Below are positions 20,310 through 29,307 of a stretch of 64,000 nt of DNA, piece after piece. This DNA is from Streptomyces caatingaensis (GTDB lineage Bacteria > Actinomycetota > Actinomycetes > Streptomycetales > Streptomycetaceae). Each line of letters begins with the position of its first letter. The first letter of the stretch is position 1. The notes under the pieces are model-generated. The model was not told the origin of the DNA, searched no databases, and worked only from the letters and a program-made list of their open reading frames with translations. A program made the position numbers and the translations under genes. Where the stretch lies: positions 62,001 to 126,000 of the forward strand of contig NZ_LFXA01000003.1 in assembly GCF_001187435.1 (NCBI RefSeq), in the 5' to 3' direction.

Positions 20310-23300
20310 TCACCTCTTCCTCGGTGTCCGGGCCCGGACCGCGAGGCCGACGCGGCGGAAGGCGTCGTCGGGGTCGAGATCCCAAAACCTGACGGTGCAG
20401 TCGTCGCCGGAGCTCATCAGCGTCTTCCCGTCCGGGCCGAAGGCAAGCGACTCCACCTTGTCGGTGTGCCCGGTGAGGGTCAGCGTCGGTTGCCCGGTGC
20501 CGGCGTCCCACAACTGGATGGTGTGGTTGTCGTCGGCGGCGGCGAGGGTCCGCCCGTCAGGGCTGAAGGCCAGCGCTTCGAGACCGGTGAGGGAGCGGCG
20601 GCGCAGTCCGGTGGCCAGGGGCGTGAGCGCGACCGGCCGGCCGGGCACAGCCCGGACCTGCCATACCGCGATGCTCTCGTCCTTGAGGGTGGCGGCCAGC
20701 CGGGTGCCGTCCGGGCTCAGGGCCAGGACGAGCCCGACGCCCACTCCCGTCGGGAAGGGGGAGTCGGCCAGCAGTCGCCCGGCCGCATCGAGCAGTTCGA
20801 GTCTGTCCCCGTGCGGCCGGGCGAAGAAACGGCCCCGGGGATCGGCGGCCAGTGCCCTGGATTCGAGGCGGTTCAACCGGTGCAGCGGGCGCCTGGTGCG
20901 CACGTCCCAGATCCTCGTCACTCCGGGATCATCCGTGCTGAGCACCTCGTCCGCGCCGAGGAAGGCGATCGAGCGGCCCCACTCATGGTCCTTGTCCTCG
21001 ACCCCGACCGGCAGCTGCCACAGGCCGCCGGTGCGGACATCCAGCAGCCACACCAGGGGGGAGTCGGTGACGATGCCGACCGTCCGGCCGTCCGGTGAGA
21101 ACGCCACCCGCCACACCCGGCCGTCCGGCAGCGGCAGTCGGCACTGCTGGAGCAGGCGCAGATACCGGCCGTCGCGCGCGTCCGGCCGCCGGCGCCAGAC
21201 CCGCACCATGCCGTTGTCGTCCCCGGTGGCCAGCAGCGTGCCGTCCGGGCTCAAGGCCAGACCGCGGACCTTCGCCGCCGGCGAGAAGATCCGCTCTGCC
21301 CCGGCCATGTCCCACAACACCGCGTTGCCGTCCATGCCGGCGCTGGCCAGCCACCGCCCGCCCGGGCCGAACGCGCCCCCCATGGCGCGATCGGTGTGGC
21401 CGGTCAGCTTCTCGGCCATCGCTCCCGTCTTCACGTCCCACAGCTGGACGCTGTGGTCGTAGGAGGCGGTGGCCACCAGTGTCCCGTCGCGGCCGAAGGC
21501 GGCGTCGAACACCACATCACTCGCGGTCAGGGTGTGCACGGCCCGCCCGGTCGGGACGTCCCACAGCACAGCGGTGTGATCGTCGCTGGTGGACACCAGC
21601 ATCCGCGAGTCCGGGCTGAAGGCGATGTGGATGACGGAGGCCTTGTGCACGCGGCGCAGCAGACGCGGCTCGGCGCTGCCGTTCCGCCGCCACAGCCGGA
21701 TGTCCCGGTCGCGGGCGCACGCGGCCAGTGTGGTCGCGTCCGGGCTGAAGGCGACGCCGAGGACCGGGCTGTGCAGTTGCAGGGGCTGGGTCCGGAACCT
21801 GCCCGAGACCGTGTCCCACTGCCGCACCGCACCGTCGTTGCCGGCGGCGGCGAGCGTCGCGCCGTCAGGGCTGAAGGCCAGTGCGTTCACGGCGTCCGCC
21901 TGCTCGGTGACGGCCCGGATCCAGCGCGGCGCCCTCGGGTCGGTCACATCCCATTCGTCGATGCGCCGGCTGGTGGAGACCGCGAGCAGGTGACCGCGCG
22001 GGGCGAAGGCGACCGGCCCCGGCGCGCCCTGCGCGATGCCGCCGAAGGCTTCACGGGCGTAGGCGGGGTGGGGCGGGGCGGGCGGAGCACCGCCGGTGCC
22101 GGGAGCCAGGGTTGCCAGTCTCCGTCGCCGGTCCGGCTGGAACAGGCTCACCCGACCGTTGAGTCCGGCGGTGGCGAGCACTCCGGATTCCGGGTCGAAG
22201 GCCAGGGTCCACTGGCCCTGCTGTCCGGCCGGCATCGCCCCGGCGAACTGCGAGCCGGTCGCGGACGCCAGCGCGGCGACGGCGCCCGGGGCCGAGCGGT
22301 CCTGTGCGTACGCGGACGTGACGAGGGGAAGGCCCAGCCCTGGCTGCCGGTCGGCGGAGACGTTCTCGTACTGCGCCATCAAGGCGGCCGCGTTCGCCTG
22401 GCGGGACGCGTGGTCCTCCCGCCGGTACAGGACGAGGGCGATCCCGCCGGCGATCAGGAGCAGGGCGAGCAGCACCGCCTGCCCGGCCACCAGCACCCGC
22501 AGCCGTCGCCGCCCGCGCTGTTCGGTCCGCCGCGCGGCCTCCTCCGCCGTCGTGGAGGCGGTGAGGAACTCGGCCGCCAGCGGGCTGAGTCCGAACCGCT
22601 CACCGTCGGCATCGGCCCAGGAACGGGCCGGGGCCAGCCGGGTGCCCCGGTAGAGCAGGGCCGGATCGCGCCGCTCGGCCGCCCAACCCGCGGCGTCCTG
22701 CTCCACCCGTTGGTGTGTCACCAGGCCGGAGCGGTCCTGTTCGATCCACTCGCGCAGCCGTGGCCAGGCGCCCAGCAGGGCTTCGTGGGTGAGTTCGACG
22801 GTGTCCGCGGTCAGGGTGAGCAGCCGGGCGGCGGCGAAGCCGTCGAGCAGCCGTTGCACGCAGACGCTGTCGGGCAGCGCGGCGAGCAGCTCGGCCCGGG
22901 CGGCCCGCCGCCGGGTGTCCTGGCCGTCCGGCCCGACCCTCACGAGCCGGAGCAGCACGTGCCGGGCGATGTCGTGCTCGCTCGGGTGGACGCCGGCCCA
23001 GGCACGCTCCGCGGCCTGGGCGACGGAACCGTGCAGGCCACCGGTGAGCCGGTAGCCGCGCAGGGTGAGGCGGTGGCCGGTGCGCTGCTGCCAGGTGGAC
23101 AGCAGCACATGGGAGAGCAGCGGCAGTGCGCCCGGCTCGGGCCGGTCGCCGCTCTCCCAGTTCCGCAGCCCGAGGTCCCTGAGCAGCACATCGAGCAGCC
23201 CTTCCTCCAGCTCCAGGCCCGCCGCCTCGGCCGGCTTGCGGATGGCGCGGGCGAGCTGCGGCGGCGTCATCTGCGCGAGGGCCAGCTGATGCCTGCGCAG

Positions 23301-24263
23301 AGGGTCGAGGAGGTCCGGATGGTCGAGACAGTCCTGGTAGAAGTCGGCCCGCAGGCCGAGGACGGCGAGCATGCCCGGCCCGCCCCGTGCGGGGGCGGTG
23401 GCGGCGCGCAGGGCGCCGAGAAACAGGTCCCGCTGCCGGCGGTCGGCGACCGACGTGAAGACCTCTTCGAACTGGTCGACGACCACCGCGAGCCGGCGCC
23501 CTTCCGGCAACCGCCGGAGGAGCGTCTCGCGGAACGCCCGCGGCCCGCACCCGGCAGCCTCCCTGAGGTCGGCCGGCTCGCATCCGAGGGCCCCGGCCAG
23601 CGCATCGGCGAGCGCGTCGAGAGGATCACCGGTCGGCGTGAACACGGCCACCGGCCAGGTGTCCGAGCCGGGCAGTGCGCCGTCGGCGAGTGCGGGAAGC
23701 AGGCCGGCGCGCAGCAGCGAGGACTTCCCGGCCCCGGAGGCGCCGAGGAGGATCAGCAGACCGTGCCCGCCCAGGCAGCGGGCGAGTTCGCCGACCAGCG
23801 CCGCCGTGTCCTGTTCCCGGCCGAAGAACCACCGGGCGTCGTCCGCCTGGTAGGCGGCGAGCCCTCGGTACGGGCACGGGGCCTTGGCGGCGGTCTGCGC
23901 CTCACCCGCCGCCTGCGCGCCGGCGGGTGAGCCGGCCGCCTGCTGCCACCGCGCACGCCAGTCGGCCATGTCGTACAGGCCCGGTACGACCGGCCGGGAA
24001 CGGGCCCGGCGGGCTTCTCCGATCAGCACGGCCAGTACGGCCGCCAGCGGCTCGAACCGGGCCGGCACCGCTCGTCCGCCGCGCCAGTCGCTGATCCGCT
24101 GGGCGGGAACCCGGACCGGGCGGCCGTCGGCACCGGCCGGGCGGCCGCGCGCGACCGCGGCGGACACACTCCGCAGCAGTGGTCCGCCCGCCTCCCGGTA
24201 CAGCAGGTCGAAGCGCTCGGCGAAAGCCCGGCGCGGTCCGGGAATCCCCTGCCCGTCGGTCAC
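20310..24263 (-). CDS. HTH-nSTAND1 NTPase-WD40 repeat protein
   Basis: About 1317 residues. The N-terminal ~90 residues resemble a helix-turn-helix segment (RISDWRGGRAVPARFEPLAAVL). From ~129 (CPYRGLAAYQ) comes an nSTAND1-type NTPase with Walker A GASGAGKSS (~174-182) and Walker B LAVVVDQFEEVF (~258-269). A single transmembrane helix follows near residue 600 (LVAGQAVLLALLLIAGG). The last ~640 residues are WD40 repeats, seen as many copies of FSPDG..LA followed by LWD. STAND NTPases act as signal-triggered switches that oligomerise. The WD40 part probably senses and the HTH part may be the effector or adaptor. The start is uncertain: GTG 24263 or GTG 24305. No target gene can be named. Confidence 0.85.
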   Translation of the reverse strand: MTDGQGIPGPRRAFAERFDLLYREAGGPLLRSVSAAVARGRPAGADGRPVRVPAQRISDWRGGRAVPARFEPLAAVLAVLIGEARRARSRPVVPGLYDMADWRARWQQAAGSPAGAQAAGEAQTAAKAPCPYRGLAAYQADDARWFFGREQDTAALVGELARCLGGHGLLILLGASGAGKSSLLRAGLLPALADGALPGSDTWPVAVFTPTGDPLDALADALAGALGCEPADLREAAGCGPRAFRETLLRRLPEGRRLAVVVDQFEEVFTSVADRRQRDLFLGALRAATAPARGGPGMLAVLGLRADFYQDCLDHPDLLDPLRRHQLALAQMTPPQLARAIRKPAEAAGLELEEGLLDVLLRDLGLRNWESGDRPEPGALPLLSHVLLSTWQQRTGHRLTLRGYRLTGGLHGSVAQAAERAWAGVHPSEHDIARHVLLRLVRVGPDGQDTRRRAARAELLAALPDSVCVQRLLDGFAAARLLTLTADTVELTHEALLGAWPRLREWIEQDRSGLVTHQRVEQDAAGWAAERRDPALLYRGTRLAPARSWADADGERFGLSPLAAEFLTASTTAEEAARRTEQRGRRRLRVLVAGQAVLLALLLIAGGIALVLYRREDHASRQANAAALMAQYENVSADRQPGLGLPLVTSAYAQDRSAPGAVAALASATGSQFAGAMPAGQQGQWTLAFDPESGVLATAGLNGRVSLFQPDRRRRLATLAPGTGGAPPAPPHPAYAREAFGGIAQGAPGPVAFAPRGHLLAVSTSRRIDEWDVTDPRAPRWIRAVTEQADAVNALAFSPDGATLAAAGNDGAVRQWDTVSGRFRTQPLQLHSPVLGVAFSPDATTLAACARDRDIRLWRRNGSAEPRLLRRVHKASVIHIAFSPDSRMLVSTSDDHTAVLWDVPTGRAVHTLTASDVVFDAAFGRDGTLVATASYDHSVQLWDVKTGAMAEKLTGHTDRAMGGAFGPGGRWLASAGMDGNAVLWDMAGAERIFSPAAKVRGLALSPDGTLLATGDDNGMVRVWRRRPDARDGRYLRLLQQCRLPLPDGRVWRVAFSPDGRTVGIVTDSPLVWLLDVRTGGLWQLPVGVEDKDHEWGRSIAFLGADEVLSTDDPGVTRIWDVRTRRPLHRLNRLESRALAADPRGRFFARPHGDRLELLDAAGRLLADSPFPTGVGVGLVLALSPDGTRLAATLKDESIAVWQVRAVPGRPVALTPLATGLRRRSLTGLEALAFSPDGRTLAAADDNHTIQLWDAGTGQPTLTLTGHTDKVESLAFGPDGKTLMSSGDDCTVRFWDLDPDDAFRRVGLAVRARTPRKR

Positions 24264-24570
24264 GGGCCCAGTGTCCCGGTACGCGGTCGCCCTTCGGTCC
24301 CTCACCCGGGCCGCACCGCGGGCCCGCCGCGTCCTGACCTCCTGCTGCCGCGCGGGGCGGGGGCGGGGAGATCACCCGAACGAGGTCCCGCTCCGGACCG
24401 GCACCGGTCCGGACAACCGCCAACCCCGCCCTGACGTGCGGCTTCTCCTGACGGCCCGGCTCACCGGCTGGGCCGGCGGTGATGCCTGCGCCAGCGTGTG
24501 GGCCGGGCCGGATCCACCGGCCGCACCACCGCATCCGCGCACGCGGCAACCACACACCCTGGAGGAGAAC

Positions 24571-24990
24571 ATGTCCGTTCCACGAGTTCCACGAGCGATC
24601 AGCGGCATCACGACGAGCGCGTTGCTCGCCGTCGGCCTCGCCGCCTTGGGCACCACCGCCCAAGCGTCCCACCCGGCCGCCGAGACCCGGCCGGCGGCGG
24701 CCTCGCGAACCTGCAACCGACTCGACGACGGCAGGCTGTGCCTCACCGTCGACGGATCGACCGTCGACCTGAACTACGACAAGACCGCGGGCGGGCACAT
24801 CACCGCCCGCTTCAAGTACACCTTCCGCGGCCAGGATCACCTGGACGAGGGAGCCTTCACCCTGTACGCGGGCCGATGGGCGTCCTACCAGTGGAAGGGG
24901 CAGCGCCTGGGGTGCGGAGACATCATCGGCCAGCTCGTCGTGGAAGGAGAACGGACCTACTCGACGCCCCCGATCAATCCCTGCCGGTGA
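24571..24990 (+). CDS. Small secreted protein of unknown function
   Basis: 139 residues, with a good ribosome binding site (GGAGGAGA) before ATG 24571. A signal peptide is clear: MSVPRVPRAI, a hydrophobic core and cleavage around AQAS. The mature part has four cysteines (CNRLDD, LCLTV, LGCGD, NPC), likely two disulfides, and an aromatic-rich centre (FKYTFRGQ, YAGRWASYQW). No family recognised. It is transcribed divergently from the STAND gene and ends 3 bases before a very strong hairpin. Confidence 0.7.
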   Translation: MSVPRVPRAISGITTSALLAVGLAALGTTAQASHPAAETRPAAASRTCNRLDDGRLCLTVDGSTVDLNYDKTAGGHITARFKYTFRGQDHLDEGAFTLYAGRWASYQWKGQRLGCGDIIGQLVVEGERTYSTPPINPCR

Positions 24991-24993
24991 ACA

Positions 24994-25039
24994 CCGTCCC
25001 CTCCTGCCGGGTCTCGCTGTTCCCGGCAGGAGGGGACGG
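24994..25039. terminator. Bidirectional terminator, 18-bp perfect stem
   Basis: Positions 24994-25011 pair perfectly with 25022-25039, with a 10-base loop. It lies between the convergent secreted-protein gene and blaB, so it can end both transcripts. Confidence 0.85.
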
Positions 25040-25082
25040 CCCGGATCCCCGGCGCGGACCGGTGGCCACGGCGTGCCCCCGC

Positions 25083-25985
25083 TCAGCGGGCCCGCAGTTC
25101 GTCGTGGAGGGCGCGGGCCACGTGGGCCATCACGGCCTCCGCCGTGGGCTGGACGCGGGCCGGGACCGTGGATTCCGTCAACGCCGCGACGGCGTAGCGG
25201 GAGCCGTCGTCGTGTTCGACGACGCCGATCTCGTGGCGCAGGTTGAGCAGGGTGCCGGTCTTGGAGGACCAGTGGGTGGCGTCCGAGTCGAACTCGGGGG
25301 CGAGCCGGTGCCGCAGGACGTTCTGGCCCATGAGGGCGCGCACCCGGGCCGCGACCGCGGGCGGGATCCGGGTGGGCGTCCACAGGGCCTGGAGGAGGTC
25401 GGCGCAGGCCCGGGCCGTGCCCGAGTTGGCGCGCGTGACGTCGAGTTGGGGGACGGGGTGCCCGTGGCCGGCGGTCCGGGAGCCGATCGCCAGGGACTGG
25501 GCGAGGTGGACGTCGCGCGGCGCGAACCGCTCGGCCGGGGTCCGGGAGAGCTCGTCCATCGGGTGGCGGACGGCGATGCCGGTCACCCCGGCGTTCACCA
25601 CGGTGTCATGGACCTCGGCGGGCGTCACGAGGCCGAACAGGGCGTCCGCGGCGGTGTTGTCGCTGACCGCGGTGCTGAGGTAGAGCAGGTCCTCGACGGC
25701 GATCCGGGCCGGGTGGCGGAACCGGCTCAGCCCCGTCGGGCCCGGGGACGTGCCGGGGCCGGGCACCACGTCGATCACGGCGGCCGCGTCGATCCGTCCG
25801 TCCTCGATGCGTTCGCTCACGGCCATGGCGAGCGGCACCTTGACCACCGAGGCGAGGGGCAGCTCGACGTCCGGACCGATGCCGAGTTCGTCACCTGTGG
25901 CCAGGTCGCGGACGAGGAACGAGCCGGACAGCCCGGCCTCCTTGAGCATGGTCCGCAGTTCCCGGACCATCCGTTGCGCGCTCAC
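25083..25985 (-). CDS. blaB: BlaB-like penicillin-recognising regulator/serine hydrolase
   Basis: 300-residue protein with the class A beta-lactamase fold motifs in order: ASVVKVPLA (SxxK), VSDNTAAD (SDN) and SSKTGTL (KTG). There is no signal peptide, so it is probably cytoplasmic. It overlaps the LysR gene by 4 bases (GTG 25985 inside the LysR stop) and lies divergent to a beta-lactamase. The same arrangement is known from Streptomyces cacaoi, where BlaA (LysR) and BlaB (beta-lactamase-like but not a penicillin binder) are both needed for induction of blaL. By analogy this is BlaB. An active cytoplasmic hydrolase remains possible, since all three motifs are intact. Confidence 0.8.
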   Translation of the reverse strand: MSAQRMVRELRTMLKEAGLSGSFLVRDLATGDELGIGPDVELPLASVVKVPLAMAVSERIEDGRIDAAAVIDVVPGPGTSPGPTGLSRFRHPARIAVEDLLYLSTAVSDNTAADALFGLVTPAEVHDTVVNAGVTGIAVRHPMDELSRTPAERFAPRDVHLAQSLAIGSRTAGHGHPVPQLDVTRANSGTARACADLLQALWTPTRIPPAVAARVRALMGQNVLRHRLAPEFDSDATHWSSKTGTLLNLRHEIGVVEHDDGSRYAVAALTESTVPARVQPTAEAVMAHVARALHDELRAR

Positions 25986-26869
25986 GACCGCCCCTGCCCG
26001 CCGGCCGGTACGCCCAGGCAGCGGGCGAACGGCTCGCGGAGCCCTTCGCCGACGCGCTGCGCGTCGGTGCCGCCGACGGCGCGCAGCTGGTAGCCGCGTA
26101 CGACGGGAGTGCCCGCCAAGGGGCGCCAGAAGAGCCCGAGTTCGTCCGCCTGTGCGGAGGAGCAGAGCAGCAGGGCGCCGGTGCGGAGCGTCTCGGAGAC
26201 CGCAGCCGTGAGGGAGGGGGCGACCGTGATCTGCGCGGGCAGGAGGGCGGCGCGGTGGCCCAGCTGCTCCAGGCGGTCCCGGATGTGCGGCAGGTCGTCC
26301 TCCGGCTGGATCCGTATCCGTGGGAACGCGCGCCGCCGCGGCCGGGGGCGCAGTGTGCCGATGTGCAGCGGCCGCGCGTCCGTGGTGACCGCGGAGGCCA
26401 CACCGAGGGGCACGGTCCAGGTGGCCTCGTGCGGGGCGACGGCGATGAGCGCCAGGCGCACCTCGTGGGAGGTGAGCAGCTCCTTGCGCGTGGCGGGCCC
26501 CGCGGGGCGGAAACCGAGGACCATGCCCATCTCGTGGGCGGCCGCGTCGAGTTCGGCCAGCCGCCGGACGGAGCAGATCTCGGGGACCGCGCAGGCCACC
26601 GGCCGCAGCCTGGCCCGCTCGGCGTCGCACTCCATCGCGTCCGCCAGCTCGACCAGCCGCTTCGCGGACGGGAGCAGCTCCCGGCCGAAGGGGGTCAGCG
26701 CGGCACGGCGGCCGGACCGGTCGAACAGGGGGCTGCCCAGGTGTCTTTCGAGCGCGGCGATCCGCCGGCTCGCCACCGGTTGCGGCATCCCCGCCGCTTC
26801 GGCGCCCTGGGTGAAGCTCCCCCGCTCCCCCACCTTCACAAACGCGCGGCACGCTCCCACCAGGTCCAT
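25982..26869 (-). CDS. blaA: LysR-type regulator of the beta-lactamase gene
   Basis: 295-residue LysR-family activator. The N-terminal winged HTH is typical (FVKVGERGSFTQGAEAAGMP, then VASRRIAALERHLG); the rest is the effector-binding region. ATG 26869 (MDLVGACRAF) is chosen because it gives the normal LysR N-terminus; ATG 26896 and ATG 26905 would add residues overlapping the likely operator. The gene is divergent from the beta-lactamase with only 84 bases between starts, and is coupled to blaB. It should activate the lactamase in response to beta-lactams or wall fragments, as BlaA/AmpR-type regulators do. This is inferred from organisation. Confidence 0.82.
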   Translation of the reverse strand: MDLVGACRAFVKVGERGSFTQGAEAAGMPQPVASRRIAALERHLGSPLFDRSGRRAALTPFGRELLPSAKRLVELADAMECDAERARLRPVACAVPEICSVRRLAELDAAAHEMGMVLGFRPAGPATRKELLTSHEVRLALIAVAPHEATWTVPLGVASAVTTDARPLHIGTLRPRPRRRAFPRIRIQPEDDLPHIRDRLEQLGHRAALLPAQITVAPSLTAAVSETLRTGALLLCSSAQADELGLFWRPLAGTPVVRGYQLRAVGGTDAQRVGEGLREPFARCLGVPAGGQGRS

Positions 26870-26881
26870 GATCCGGATGCT

Positions 26882-26896
26882 ATGCGGAAAGCGCAT
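26882..26896. promoter_or_regulatory. Putative BlaA operator ATGCG-N5-CGCAT
   Basis: Perfect 5-5-5 inverted repeat with the T-N11-A layout expected of LysR sites (T at 26881 or 26883). It lies in the 84-base divergent region between blaA and the beta-lactamase gene. Confidence 0.55.
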
Positions 26897-26953
26897 GAAA
26901 GGCATCGGTCCTGTCTTTGCGTGCATGAGACCGTCAGCGGCAGGCTGACCGGC

Positions 26954-27847
26954 ATGACCACCACCACGTCCCGTATGGTCCTGTTCGTCGCGCCGTTGAC
27001 CGCGGCCCTGTTGGTGTCCGGCTGTACCGGCCGGGGCTCCGGCACCGGGGCGGAGCCCTCCGCCCCGGCCCCGGCGGCCGCTCCCTTCAGGCAGCTCGAG
27101 CAACGCTTCGGCGCCCGGGTGGGGTTGTACGCGCTGGACACCGGCACCGGCCGGGAGGTGACCTACCGGGCCGACGAACGCTTCGCGCACTGCTCGACGT
27201 TCAAGGCCCTCGCCGCCGGCGCCCTGCTGCACCACGCCTCCGACGCCGAGCTGGACCAGGTGGTGACCTACCGCCCCGAGGACCTGCAGAAGTGGGCGCC
27301 CATCGCCAGGAAGCACGTGGCCACGGGCATGAAGCTGCGCGAGGTGGCCGCCGCGGCCGCGGAGTACAGCGACAACACGGCGGCCAATCTGCTGCTCGAC
27401 CACCTCGGCGGCCCCGCGGGCCTGCAGAAGGAGCTGCGCGGCATCGGCGACTCGACCATCAGTACCGACCGCACCGAGCCCGGCCTCAGCGACGCCGTCC
27501 CCGGCGACACCCGGGACACCAGCACACCCCGCTCCATCGCCACCGATCTGCGCCGCTACGTCCTCGGCAGCGTTCTCTCCGACGGCCGGCGGCAGTTGCT
27601 CACGGACTGGCTGGTGCACAACACGACCGGCGACCGCTACATCCGCGCCGGCGTCCCGGCCGGCTGGAAGGTCGGGGACCGGACCGGCAACGGCGGCTAC
27701 GGCACCCGCAACGACATCGCCGTCGCCTGGCCGCCCGGCCGGAGCCCCGTCGTCATCGCCGTCCTCTCCGACCGCGGCGAGGCCGGCGCCCGTTCCGACG
27801 ACGCGCTGATCGCCGAGGTCACGAAAGCGGCTGTGCAGGCACTCTGA
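26954..27847 (+). CDS. blaL: Class A beta-lactamase (lipoprotein)
   Basis: 297 residues. A signal peptide ends in a lipobox (LLVSGC, Cys24), so the enzyme is probably lipid-anchored and partly released. Motifs: Ser81-Thr-Phe-Lys84 (SxxK), Ser139-Asp-Asn141 (SDN), Glu175 in the omega loop (TEPGLSDA, equivalent to Glu166), and DRTGNGGYG in place of the KTG box. Two positions differ from most class A enzymes: Arg243 at the usual Lys234, and Ser179 at the usual Asn170. It hydrolyses beta-lactam rings outside the cytoplasm. Divergent blaA and blaB probably control it. ATG 26954 is the only sensible start for the signal peptide. Confidence 0.9.
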   Translation: MTTTTSRMVLFVAPLTAALLVSGCTGRGSGTGAEPSAPAPAAAPFRQLEQRFGARVGLYALDTGTGREVTYRADERFAHCSTFKALAAGALLHHASDAELDQVVTYRPEDLQKWAPIARKHVATGMKLREVAAAAAEYSDNTAANLLLDHLGGPAGLQKELRGIGDSTISTDRTEPGLSDAVPGDTRDTSTPRSIATDLRRYVLGSVLSDGRRQLLTDWLVHNTTGDRYIRAGVPAGWKVGDRTGNGGYGTRNDIAVAWPPGRSPVVIAVLSDRGEAGARSDDALIAEVTKAAVQAL

Positions 27848-27877
27848 CAGACCATCAGGTATTCCTTGGGAGACACC

Positions 27878-28954
27878 GTGTGCACCGGATGTGGAACGAA
27901 CGCCGCGGGTGCGGCGGACGAGCCGGCCGTGGGGAGACGCCGCCTGCTGCGCGGGGCCGTCGCGGGCGCCGCCCTGGGGGTCGGCCTGGGCGCGGCCGGG
28001 ACGCCGGCCCAGGCGCAGGAACGGGCGGCGGACCGCCGGCGGCGGCGCTCGGCGCACGGCGCGCAGCTCCGCTGGCTGGGAGTGGCGGGCTGGGAACTCT
28101 CCTTCTCCGGCCACAGCATCCTCGTCGACCCCTACCTGTCCCGGCAGGAGTACACCGGGCCGGGCGGCAGCACCATCGATCCGGACACGCTGCTGGCGCC
28201 GGACACCGGGACCGTGGAGACGGTGGCCCGCGACCACTTGACCGGCGCCCCCGACCTCGTCCTGGTGACCCATGGGCACTGGGACCACCTCCTGGACGTG
28301 CCCCAGCTCCTCGACCGCCCGGCCTGGCGGGACGCCACGATCCGCACACTCTGCGGCGAGACCCCTCTCCATCTGCTGCGCGCCCTGGGCGTCGGACGGC
28401 GGCGTCTGGACCGGTGCATCACCGTGACCGGCGGCGAGTACCTGCGCTTCCCCGAGGGCCCGACGAGCCGGCCACCCGCCTGGACCGTGCAGGTCTTCCG
28501 CAGCCTCCACAGTCGGCTGCCCGGCTACGGCTTCGTCGCCCCCGGCCATCTGGTGACCACACCGGAAAGGCCCCGCACCATCAAGGATCTGGTCGAGGGC
28601 GGCTCGCTCGCCTACCAGGTCACCGTGGGGGCCGACGGGCTGCGGGTGATGTTCCTCAGCGGCACCGCCGACTTCGCCGAGCGCGAGGTCGCCGGCGAGC
28701 GGCCCGATGTCCTGGTGCTCGGCTGCAGCGGCAACGCGGGGGTGCACCGCCATGCCGAGCGCGTCATGGCGGCGCTGGGCAACCCGCCCCTGGTGGTGCC
28801 CAGTCACCACGACACCATGCTGGGGAAGCTGACCTCGGCGGACATCGGCTCGACCGTCGACACAGCGGCGGTGCGACGGCTCCGGGAGATCGTGGAACCG
28901 CTCGGCGGCACGGTGCTCGAGCCGCGCCATCTGGTCCCGCTGACGCTCCCCTAG
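27878..28954 (+). CDS. Secreted MBL-fold metallo-hydrolase (Tat signal)
   Basis: About 358 residues. The N-terminus carries GRRRLLRG followed by an Ala/Gly hydrophobic stretch and AQAQ, a twin-arginine export signal. The metallo-beta-lactamase fold core has LVTHGHWDHLLD (HxHxDH), FLSGTADF and a late histidine pair in PSHHDTM. This resembles the UlaG/NAPE-PLD-like branch rather than true metallo-beta-lactamases. GTG 27878 with GGGAGA upstream is preferred to TTG 27866. It starts 30 bases after the lactamase stop and may be co-transcribed with it, but a role in resistance is not shown. Substrate unknown. Confidence 0.75.
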   Translation: MCTGCGTNAAGAADEPAVGRRRLLRGAVAGAALGVGLGAAGTPAQAQERAADRRRRRSAHGAQLRWLGVAGWELSFSGHSILVDPYLSRQEYTGPGGSTIDPDTLLAPDTGTVETVARDHLTGAPDLVLVTHGHWDHLLDVPQLLDRPAWRDATIRTLCGETPLHLLRALGVGRRRLDRCITVTGGEYLRFPEGPTSRPPAWTVQVFRSLHSRLPGYGFVAPGHLVTTPERPRTIKDLVEGGSLAYQVTVGADGLRVMFLSGTADFAEREVAGERPDVLVLGCSGNAGVHRHAERVMAALGNPPLVVPSHHDTMLGKLTSADIGSTVDTAAVRRLREIVEPLGGTVLEPRHLVPLTLP

Positions 28955-28988
28955 GCTTCCGTCGGAGCTTGCGGGGACGGCCTGGCGC

Positions 28989-29039
28989 GGAGGGGCCGGA
29001 GCCGGGGCCGCGGCGGCCCGGTCACGGCTCCGGCCCTCC
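28989..29039. terminator. Bidirectional terminator between MBL gene and the large minus-strand operon
   Basis: GGAGGGGCCGGAGCCG (28989-29004) pairs with CGGCTCCGGCCCTCC (29025-29039), with one bulged G and a GC-rich apical region. It lies between convergent genes. Confidence 0.7.
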
Positions 29040-29041
29040 GT

Positions 29042-29299
29042 TCAGGCGGCCGCGACCTTGCGCGTCACCAGGTCGTACGTGGCCCGCAGGGTCGTCGCCT
29101 CGCCCAGGTCGGCCTCCGTCAGGTGGACGCCGTACTGCTCCTCCAGGGCGATCTGCATCTCCAGGGCGAGGAGGGAGTCGACGCCCAGGTCCTGGACGAA
29201 GCGGGCGTCGTCCGTGACCTCCTCGGTGTCGAGTTCGAGGACCTCGGCGATGGTGGTGCGCAGGTCCTCGAGGTCGATGGCGGTGCTGTCGGTGTTCAC
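29042..29299 (-). CDS. Discrete acyl carrier protein
   Basis: 85 residues, acidic. The phosphopantetheine attachment motif is LGVDSLLALEMQ, Ser42 by count. Helix II and the following EEQYGVHLTE fit type II ACPs. GTG 29299 has TAGGAG upstream. It is the last gene of the fourteen-gene minus-strand operon, 8 bases after the second KS-like gene, so it is the probable carrier for the discrete ketosynthase pairs. It may also serve the PKS at 33356-35890. Confidence 0.9.
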   Translation of the reverse strand: MNTDSTAIDLEDLRTTIAEVLELDTEEVTDDARFVQDLGVDSLLALEMQIALEEQYGVHLTEADLGEATTLRATYDLVTRKVAAA

Positions 29300-29307
29300 G
29301 GTGACTC

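Noticed and set aside
27878..28954. Metallo-beta-lactamase acting on antibiotics, next to blaL
   Set aside because: The metal-site context and C-terminal part resemble UlaG/NAPE-PLD-like hydrolases, not B1-B3 lactamases.
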